From Anaerolineae bacterium (GTDB lineage Bacteria > Chloroflexota > Anaerolineae > 4572-78 > J111), in the NCBI GenBank assembly GCA_023151115.1, contig JAKLJP010000001.1, forward strand, positions 248,001-312,000: 64,000 bases of DNA, given 5' to 3'. A program made the position numbers and the translations under genes. This document shows, piece after piece, positions 58,479 to 64,000 of this stretch. The notes beneath the pieces were generated by a model. It ran no database searches. It was not told where the DNA came from and saw only the letters and a program-made list of their open reading frames with translations. Each line of letters opens with the position of its first letter. Position 1 is the first letter of the stretch.

Positions 58479-59204
58479 ATGACGTACCTACCACCTTTAT
58501 CCCCTGTGATCCACTTGATTCGCCACGGGCGTATCCCCGACTATCACACCGACCAACCCTTAAGTCCTGATGGTTGCCAGGAGACGCTGCTCACCGGGCG
58601 GAAGTTGGCAGAACACATCCAAACTGGTGAAACCATTAACTTTTCTAGTAGTCCCACTCGCCGAACTCGCCAAACTGCCGAATTATTACGTGAAGGTCTA
58701 AATAAAGCCTTAGCTGAGAGAAACATAGAAGCTACGGTTGGCCCGGTGTTGGTTAACGACCGTCTATGCAACTGTCAATTTATCCTGGGCGGCTTGAGCT
58801 ATGACCCGATCCGCCCCTTGTTTGATGTCGCTCGCTGGAGATTGCAGGAGACCGCCTCGGCCGAGTATTGGGCCTGCGTTGCCTTTCAGACCGAATTCTG
58901 GAGTTCACCTGACCCTATGGCTCATTGGCTAACGCATCCCACTCAAGCGGCTGAGGCCCCTGAAGCTGTAGCTGAGCGCACTCGTGCTTTTCTCGCCGAA
59001 CGGCTGGCCGAAGGGGTTGAGACGAACTCTCCTCAGCGTGATATTTGCGTCGCTCATTCGGCCAATTTGCGTAGCTTCTTGCGGCTGGTTTTTGGCTGTG
59101 ACCCAGGCGAGCCGGAATTTTGCGGTACATTAACGGTGAGCGCCGGTCAGGTTTATTATCGAGGGCAGGCAGCCAGATTCCCGCTAAACGGCAAATTGCG
59201 GTGA
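58479..59204 (+). CDS. Histidine phosphatase family protein
   Basis: A 241-aa member of the phosphoglycerate-mutase-like fold. The RHG motif is L-I-R-H-G near residue 15, and a second catalytic His is in I-C-V-A-H-S near 191. It starts with ATG at 58479. A central insertion (W-A-C-V-A-F-Q-T) makes it longer than SixA-type enzymes. These phosphatases act on many small phosphate esters. It overlaps the Nudix gene by GTGA (59201-59204), and with UbiX downstream could help supply dimethylallyl monophosphate. Confidence 0.85.
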   Translation: MTYLPPLSPVIHLIRHGRIPDYHTDQPLSPDGCQETLLTGRKLAEHIQTGETINFSSSPTRRTRQTAELLREGLNKALAERNIEATVGPVLVNDRLCNCQFILGGLSYDPIRPLFDVARWRLQETASAEYWACVAFQTEFWSSPDPMAHWLTHPTQAAEAPEAVAERTRAFLAERLAEGVETNSPQRDICVAHSANLRSFLRLVFGCDPGEPEFCGTLTVSAGQVYYRGQAARFPLNGKLR

Positions 59205-59704
59205 ATTACTGTCCTCAATGCGGCCAGCCACTGACTCTGGCCCTGGCAGCAGGTCGGGAACGACCCGTGTGTCAGGCATGTGGGTATGTCGTTTTTCGTA
59301 ACCCGGCGCCGGTGGCGGTGGTCGTCGCTACGCTGGCGGACAAAATACTGCTGGTGCAGCGGGCCAAGCAGCCGTTGGAGGGGTACTGGGCGCCCCCAGC
59401 AGGTTATATTGAAATTGATGAAACAGTTGAGGCAGGCGCCGCCCGTGAGGTCCGCGAAGAAACCGGCTATGAAGTAGCTGTTGAGCAATTGGTTGGATTG
59501 CACTCCCGGCCTAACACCGGCATTATTTTTGCGGTTTACCAGGGACATATCATCAGCGGTCGGGCGCAGCGTGATGAAGCAGAAACACTCGATCTTGGCC
59601 TGTTTTCTCGCGACGAACTGCCTCGGCAAAGTTCTCCGTTGGAGGGGACAGAACTAGACCGATGGTTTTTTGAGATCGTGTCGGGGCTATTAGCAAAATT
59701 TTAA
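59201..59704 (+). CDS. Zinc-ribbon Nudix hydrolase
   Basis: A 167-aa protein starting at GTG 59201 (V-N-Y-C-P-Q-C-G), which overlaps the phosphatase stop; a longer ATG frame at 59120 would run through that gene. The N-terminal zinc ribbon (C-P-Q-C-G ... C-Q-A-C-G) is followed by the Nudix box G-Y-I-E-I-D-E-T-V-E and R-E-V-R-E-E-T-G. NudC/ADP-ribose-type members hydrolyse nucleoside diphosphate links; a role on dimethylallyl diphosphate is inference. Its stop is 17 nt before ubiX. Confidence 0.87.
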   Translation: MNYCPQCGQPLTLALAAGRERPVCQACGYVVFRNPAPVAVVVATLADKILLVQRAKQPLEGYWAPPAGYIEIDETVEAGAAREVREETGYEVAVEQLVGLHSRPNTGIIFAVYQGHIISGRAQRDEAETLDLGLFSRDELPRQSSPLEGTELDRWFFEIVSGLLAKF

Positions 59705-59721
59705 CATCAGGAGGACTGACG

Positions 59722-60390
59722 ATGAAAAGATTGATTGTGGGCATTTCAGGAGCCAGCGGGGTTATTTATGGCATCCGCCTTTTGGAAGTATTGCGCGGGG
59801 TGGAAGAGATCGAAACGCACCTGGTTATGAGCAATGCGGCCAAGCGAACTATTTTACTGGAAACAGATTATGCCGTTGACCAGGTCGAAGCACTGGCCAA
59901 TAAAGTTCACAGTTTTGGCGATATTGCCGCTTCTGTCTCATCGGGCTCCTATAAGACTCTGGGCATGGTCGTCATCCCCTGCGCTATAAAAACGCTCTCC
60001 GGTATTGTTCACTCCTACAGCGACAATTTACTCCTCCGCGCGGCCGATGTGGTTTTGAAAGATCAGCGCAAGCTGGTTCTGGTGCTCCGCGAAACGCCCC
60101 TCCATCTGGGGCATGTCCGGCTGATGGCCCAGGCGATTGAGATTGGGGCAGTCCTCATGCCGCCCATGCCCGCCTTTTACCATCGCCCTCAAACCCTCGA
60201 CGACATCATTAATCAGACGGTCAATCGGGTGTTAGATTTATTTGATATTGGGTTGGATCACGACCTATTTAGACGCTGGCAGGGTCCGGCGTATGGCCCG
60301 GCGGCCCGGCGCGAGGAGCATCTGGTTGTTGCAGCTAATCACCGGCCTAAAAACCTGGCCGTCGAGCCAAGCCTCAACAATCACGACTGA
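59722..60390 (+). CDS. ubiX: UbiX-like flavin prenyltransferase
   Basis: A 222-aa protein with the UbiX N-terminus G-I-S-G-A-S-G-V-I-Y-G, the middle S-x-S-S-G-S-Y-K-T-L-G-M and the late R-R-W-Q-G. UbiX links dimethylallyl phosphate to FMN to make prenyl-FMN for UbiD-type (de)carboxylases. The TGA stop is right at the IS630 insertion (60393) but the coding frame is intact. No UbiD gene is in the window. A GGAGG-type site precedes the ATG. The extra 20 residues at the C-terminus are not conserved. Confidence 0.92.
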   Translation: MKRLIVGISGASGVIYGIRLLEVLRGVEEIETHLVMSNAAKRTILLETDYAVDQVEALANKVHSFGDIAASVSSGSYKTLGMVVIPCAIKTLSGIVHSYSDNLLLRAADVVLKDQRKLVLVLRETPLHLGHVRLMAQAIEIGAVLMPPMPAFYHRPQTLDDIINQTVNRVLDLFDIGLDHDLFRRWQGPAYGPAARREEHLVVAANHRPKNLAVEPSLNNHD

Positions 60391-60391
60391 A

Positions 60392-61533
60392 CTAGTGGGT
60401 CGTTTTGCGTGCGGATCGCCATTTATCAAGGATGGTTTTGCGATGCCGAAAAGAGCGGTGTACACAAGCGCCGGAGCCGCCCAAAGCCAGTAAGGCTTGT
60501 TGGCGCTGGCGTTGGCGGACTCGACGAGCGGCTCGTTTGCCACCCCAGACAAAGGGGGTCGGCTCGTGGTTCCAACTCTGGGCAGCCGTTTCGAGCCACT
60601 CAATGATCTCAGCCGGGGTGGTCGGATGTTGGCCATCCAGCGCCCGTCGTTCCAGGAGGCGCTGGATCGATTCGGCCATATTCAACCAGGAGCCAGCCAA
60701 GGGCGTGTATAAGGGAATGATGCCATGCTGCAAGAACCAGCGCACCAACTGGGGCGACTTATGACCAGCCAGGTTGTCGATGACCAACAACATCCGCAAA
60801 GGAGGCAGGGTCAGGGGCAAGTCAGGTCGATCAGAGAGACCCTCAAACCACTTCACCCAGCGGGCCCGATTGTCGGTTGGTTCCAGGACCCCGCTCGGTT
60901 GAGGCAAACCGGCCAAAATCTCAGTTAGTTCTTGCTTCAACCACGGATGCAAGACCGTATTGGGACAACTGGTTACTCCTTTTACCCGCACTTGACCATC
61001 AGCCGGGTGGAACAAGGTCAACAGTTTGGCTGTGCCGGTGCGGATATACTCGTGCGGTTGCCGCTTTGGCTGACCCACCGGTTGCCAACTGTGCCCCGGA
61101 TAAGGCTTGGTTTGAAAGGGACCGGCCTGATCGGTCGTCCAGACGGCTAAGCCCAGCTTTTCCCCCAAGGTATAAGCCTGCTCGATCAAGTTTTTTTGGG
61201 GCTGGCATCCGGATCTATCACTTCGACCACGCCTTCCTTGCGTTTGCGCTTGACTTTACCGGTTTCACACCAACTCCCATCCTTTTGCCAACTGAAGCCA
61301 CTCGCCTGCAACACCACCCAGATAGTATAGGTACTCACCTCTGGCAGCCCATCCTCAGCTTGCCGCAAGGCCTGCTGCAACGTACTCAACGACCAGGTCG
61401 TCGTTCCATCCTGGTACAGATCTGGCTTACGTCTCACTTCAGCCAGAATGCGCTCCCGCTCAACCGGACCATACTTAACGGTTCGCTCCTCATCTGTGAG
61501 GGGGCGCAGCGGGTCTTTTTGACGACGAGTCAT
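60392..61533 (-). CDS. IS630-family transposase in two frames, -1 slip at A7
   Basis: The first frame (61186-61533, M-T-R-R-Q-K-D; HTH region) ends in P-K-K-T-stop; the second (60392-61189) continues L-I-E-Q-A-Y with the DDE core (D in V-W-T-T-D-Q-A-G; D in [11 protein letters not shown] in N-M-A-E-S-I-Q-R). They overlap at a run of seven A (mRNA sense CCCCAAAAAAACTTG), a typical -1 slip site, giving a fusion of about 380 aa. The TAG stop uses the target TA. The ATG at 61533 has GGAGAAGGA upstream. Confidence 0.85.
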
Positions 61534-61624
61534 ATTCCTTCTCCTAGTCCAAAGTATTTCTGGCGCTGGCCCGTCAGTATAAGCCAATTCCGCCAAATGG
61601 CAACACCCGTGCCAAGTGACCCAC
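60395..61624 (-). mobile_element. IS630-family insertion sequence (1230 bp)
   Basis: Terminal repeats begin GTGGGTC on both ends and stay similar for about 30 bp (G-C-C-A-T-T-T conserved near the end). A TA pair flanks both sides (60393-60394 and 61625-61626), the classical IS630 target. It lies between ubiX and the iclR gene. Confidence 0.88.
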
Positions 61625-61699
61625 TAGCGCCTCTTCCTTTACTTTTTTCGTGCTAACCTTAAAAAATCGAAAACTTATCCTCGACTTTAGAAACTTTTG

Positions 61700-61728
61700 T
61701 TGACAAAGTGGGTGATCCATGTTATATT
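61700..61728 (+). promoter_or_regulatory. Sigma-70 promoter of the IclR gene
   Basis: TTGACA (61700-61705), 17-nt spacer, TATATT (61723-61728), the same layout as the ubiX and hcr promoters. Confidence 0.88.
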
Positions 61729-61742
61729 TTAGACCAGTATTT

Positions 61743-61766
61743 AGAACTTAGTTCTTTATAGCGAAC
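61743..61766. promoter_or_regulatory. Operator of the iclR promoter
   Basis: AGAACTTAGTTCT (61743-61755) and a third half-site (GTTCT-TTATAG-CGAAC, 61751-61766); core centre 21 nt from the -10, as in the other two. It lies just upstream of the IclR start at 61805 and suggests autoregulation. Confidence 0.82.
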
Positions 61767-61804
61767 TAATTTATCCCATAGGTATCATCCGATCCAATAA
61801 GATT

Positions 61805-62560
61805 ATGTCATCTTTAGTTTCAGCCATAGATCGAGCCATTCAAATTCTTAAAGCCTTTGAAGTCAACCAAGATGAATACAGCTTTACCGAGCTTTGCAGT
61901 CTCTTTCAACTTAACAAAAGTACCGCACACGGCATTCTCAATACTCTGTGTCAGCACCACTTTCTGCTGCGCGATCAGAAAACGCGCAAATATTGCCTGG
62001 GACCGGCCCTGATTCGCCTGGGTCATCTGGCGCACGAACAGTTGGATCTGCGCCGGGTTGCCCGGCCTTGCATGGAGAGCTTGATGCAGCAGACCAACAA
62101 ATCGGTGCTGTTGGGCATGTTCTATAACACCCGCATCACGATTATTGATAAAGTTGATCCCATCGGCACGTTACATGTTTCTGCCGTGATCGGCCAGCAA
62201 ATCCCTTTCTCGGCCGGCTCTTTTGGCAAAGTCTTCCTGGCCTGGAAGCCGGAAGAAGAGGTGGATAGATTGTTAGCCGAACACCCGCTCACTGCTTACA
62301 CGCCGGCTTCCATCGTAGACCCGACCGCTTACAAAAACGAGTTAGCCAGGGTGCGCCAGCAGGGTTACGCCATTGACGACCAGGAAGAGTATTTGTTGGG
62401 GGTCAAGGCCATCTCCGTTCCCTTGCGTGATTTTCAGGGTGTTGTTGCCGCCATGACGATTGCCGGCTTTACCTCGCGCAGCAGCGGTGAACCGAGCCAG
62501 GCTACCATTACGGCTATGCTCCAGGCGGCAGCGGAAATATCCAAACAATTGGGGGCGTGA
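61805..62560 (+). CDS. IclR-family transcriptional regulator
   Basis: A 251-aa regulator with an N-terminal winged HTH (about 5-70; N-K-S-T-A-H-G-I-L-N-T-L as recognition helix) and IclR effector-binding GAF-like domain (about 80-250; P-F-S-A-G-S-F-G-K-V-F-L-A). IclR proteins often bind aromatic acids or their derivatives and bind 12-17-bp palindromes. Promoter-operator repeats identical in structure at hcrC, the phosphatase-ubiX unit and itself make it the likely regulator. Confidence 0.92.
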   Translation: MSSLVSAIDRAIQILKAFEVNQDEYSFTELCSLFQLNKSTAHGILNTLCQHHFLLRDQKTRKYCLGPALIRLGHLAHEQLDLRRVARPCMESLMQQTNKSVLLGMFYNTRITIIDKVDPIGTLHVSAVIGQQIPFSAGSFGKVFLAWKPEEEVDRLLAEHPLTAYTPASIVDPTAYKNELARVRQQGYAIDDQEEYLLGVKAISVPLRDFQGVVAAMTIAGFTSRSSGEPSQATITAMLQAAAEISKQLGA

Positions 62561-62591
62561 GGGGGAATGATGCGTGATACCATATTTTTGC

Positions 62592-62636
62592 GCCAAACTC
62601 CAGGGGGTCTATTGAATGGAGCCCCCGGAGTTTGGC
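62592..62636. repeat. Large hairpin between convergent genes
   Basis: GCCAAACTCC-A-GGGGG (62592-62607) pairs with CCCCCGGAGTTTGGC (62622-62636) with one bulged A; loop of 14 nt. It is 31 nt after the iclR stop and 6 nt before the stop of the convergent transposase. No U-run. It might act as a bidirectional terminator or be an end of the IS element. Confidence 0.6.
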
Positions 62637-62642
62637 ATCAAA

Positions 62643-63941
62643 TCAGTCTAAATCAAAGGTTTTGAGTAGCTTGTGTAGACATAATTGCATTTCCTCGGCA
62701 TAAGGGTGCGTTTGCCACAAAGCTACCTTAGTCAACCGGTCCTCTTCAAAGAAGAGTTGACCGGGAATGTTTAACAAATCATGAACTAAACGTTTTGGGC
62801 CAAAGGCTTCAAAGGCCGAATCTGCCAGCATCCAAGGTTGTAGCCAGGCCAGCAGATTGTGAGCGACATCGGTTAGGACGATCCAGGCTTCTTGAGCATC
62901 CAAGCTATGTTTGCGACGCTGAGGCAACCTTAAGCCAGATTTATCCGAACGGATTTCAACTTCACTGGCCCCTCGACCATCGTACCAAGCCCATTGGCTG
63001 AAGATGGGGCCGGGTAGGGTGGTTAGTAAGGTGGCGTGACGCGGCTTCTGCTTCATATCCAGCCAGCGCAGCAGATAAGCGTCCAAACGGTGGCCTAGAC
63101 GCAACTTGACGGGTGCTGGGGCGGCCCAGCGCTGTTTATCCGCTGGGTCAGCTTGCCAAAGCTCGTCAGCGGTGCGTTTGACCCAGGCTTGGGTGCGGCG
63201 ACCACTGTAGGTTTTCATCAGAACTTGGAAGCCTTGCCACAAGAGGTAAGCGACATTTTCATCGGTGCCTTGTTCGGCATCGCTGCGAATAACAATCTGG
63301 CAGCGTTGCTCCCGTGACCAGGACCACTGACTGAGTAACTGAGCCAAGGCGGGTTTACAGTACTCATAACCGTGACGGTTGCCGGGATAGGCCACTGAGA
63401 GCAAGTTTTCGTGATAACCGGCGACCATAAACCGGATCACGTGGCGACAGTATTGGTTGCGTTGACCACTGACCCAACCTTTGCGACTTCCTTCGGCCCG
63501 TTTGGAGGTCACTAAACTGGTTGGGTCAATGTCCAAGACCAGCCGTTGTGCCCAGTTATGGTGACGCAGTTGACTAGGTTGCTGCAACAACTTCAGGTTG
63601 CCAGCCCGGAGTTGGTCAATTTGATCCCCCTTAAGCCGATCCAGTGTCCGACTGAGATTGGATTGGTCGGCAAATTGGGGCCGTTGCCAAGCGTGGGCCA
63701 GGGCAAGCTCTGGCCGGAGGCGTGTGTCCACTTGAGCTAAACTCCGGCAGCCAGTCATAATGGCGACCAAGACATCTTGTAGCTTGTCAACCGCACTATG
63801 GTCGTATTTTCTCATTTTAAGATCCAACTCAGACCAGATCGGTTTGAGTAACCCACTTCGGGTCAAGCAATAGCCGACAACGGCCAATGGGACAAAACAG
63901 CTTTGATGCTCGACTGGTTCGAGGTAAATTTGAACAGCCAT
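62643..63941 (-). CDS. DDE transposase (IS1380-like)
   Basis: A 432-aa transposase-like protein with D-I-D-P-T near 140, R-S-D-A-E-Q near 225 and a Glu-rich late motif. The N-terminal S-N-L-S-R-T-L-D and the sequence H-G-Y-E-Y / P-G-N-R-H-G fit the DDE group 1 / IS1380-like type, but I am unsure of the family. It seems intact. The ATG start at 63941 is plausible. The right end of the element is probably outside the window. Confidence 0.75.
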   Translation of the reverse strand: MAVQIYLEPVEHQSCFVPLAVVGYCLTRSGLLKPIWSELDLKMRKYDHSAVDKLQDVLVAIMTGCRSLAQVDTRLRPELALAHAWQRPQFADQSNLSRTLDRLKGDQIDQLRAGNLKLLQQPSQLRHHNWAQRLVLDIDPTSLVTSKRAEGSRKGWVSGQRNQYCRHVIRFMVAGYHENLLSVAYPGNRHGYEYCKPALAQLLSQWSWSREQRCQIVIRSDAEQGTDENVAYLLWQGFQVLMKTYSGRRTQAWVKRTADELWQADPADKQRWAAPAPVKLRLGHRLDAYLLRWLDMKQKPRHATLLTTLPGPIFSQWAWYDGRGASEVEIRSDKSGLRLPQRRKHSLDAQEAWIVLTDVAHNLLAWLQPWMLADSAFEAFGPKRLVHDLLNIPGQLFFEEDRLTKVALWQTHPYAEEMQLCLHKLLKTFDLD

Positions 63942-64000
63942 CGGTAATTTCTCCTGTAATGATTGAAATTACCCTTAGTATGGTTCAAATCCACCTCTTT

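Noticed and set aside
62592..62636. Hairpin as terminal repeat of the IS1380-like element
   Set aside because: No matching copy within the 59 nt after the transposase start, and the other end is outside the window.
63975..63998. tRNA-like GGTTCAAATCC near the window end
   Set aside because: The flanking bases do not make a T-stem of five pairs; no acceptor or D arm is visible.

Overview
The window reads as a chromosomal contig of an uncultured, GC-rich (about 55%) bacterium, most likely Chloroflexota (Anaerolineae/Caldilineae-like). This is an inference from gene content: a giant HTH-kinase-nSTAND-WD40 protein, a kinase fused to a formylglycine-generating-enzyme domain, a BTAD-ATPase regulator, HAF-repeat and FG-GAP surface proteins that share a C-terminal YLP tail, and dispersed palindromic repeats. 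No rRNA, tRNA, CRISPR array or phage region was seen. Most genes lie on the minus strand.

Layout. 1-7.8 kb: a compact minus-strand set (SnoaL-like protein, MinD/ParA-like ATPase, amino-acid-permease-like protein with an extra C-terminal domain, peptide-type binding lipoprotein, HAMP transducer without an output domain). It ends upstream at a terminator below a BTAD-ATPase regulator (7.9-11.1 kb). 11.1-12 kb: a graveyard with a paired-hairpin element, a DinB fragment and an internally deleted DUF3592-like gene. 12-18 kb: HAF surface protein, then an operon of di-haem cytochrome c, cupin and a methyltransferase whose frame contains one UGA at a family-conserved Cys position, followed by a SECIS-like hairpin (candidate selenoprotein). 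18-29 kb: SDR oxidoreductase, rhodanese lipoprotein, the 1619-residue kinase with three in-frame palindromic inserts, an esterase, a degenerate receiver, and a kinase-FGE fusion. 29-33 kb: an operon of two methyltransferases, a DinB/zinc-ribbon protein and a membrane protein; one methyltransferase is broken by an IS5-family element. 33-46.7 kb: a Tc toxin locus (TcA-like 2004 aa, fused TcB-TcC-like 2411 aa). 46.8-51.4 kb: FG-GAP protein, ABM-like protein, NarX/NarL-like two-component pair.

51.4-62.6 kb is the most coherent metabolic region. A minus-strand operon encodes a three-subunit molybdenum hydroxylase of 4-hydroxybenzoyl-CoA reductase type (hcrC-hcrA-hcrB; the FAD subunit carries the four Cys at 122/138/146/155 expected for the extra 4Fe-4S cluster), a PaaK-like acyl-CoA ligase and an acyl-CoA dehydrogenase. 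Divergent from it runs a histidine phosphatase - Nudix - UbiX operon, and an IclR regulator follows beyond an IS630 insertion. All three transcription units start with TTGACA-N17-TATAWT promoters followed, at the same distance, by a GAAC-N3-GTTC palindrome. This predicts one IclR-controlled regulon for anaerobic-type aromatic acid metabolism. The window ends in an IS transposase.
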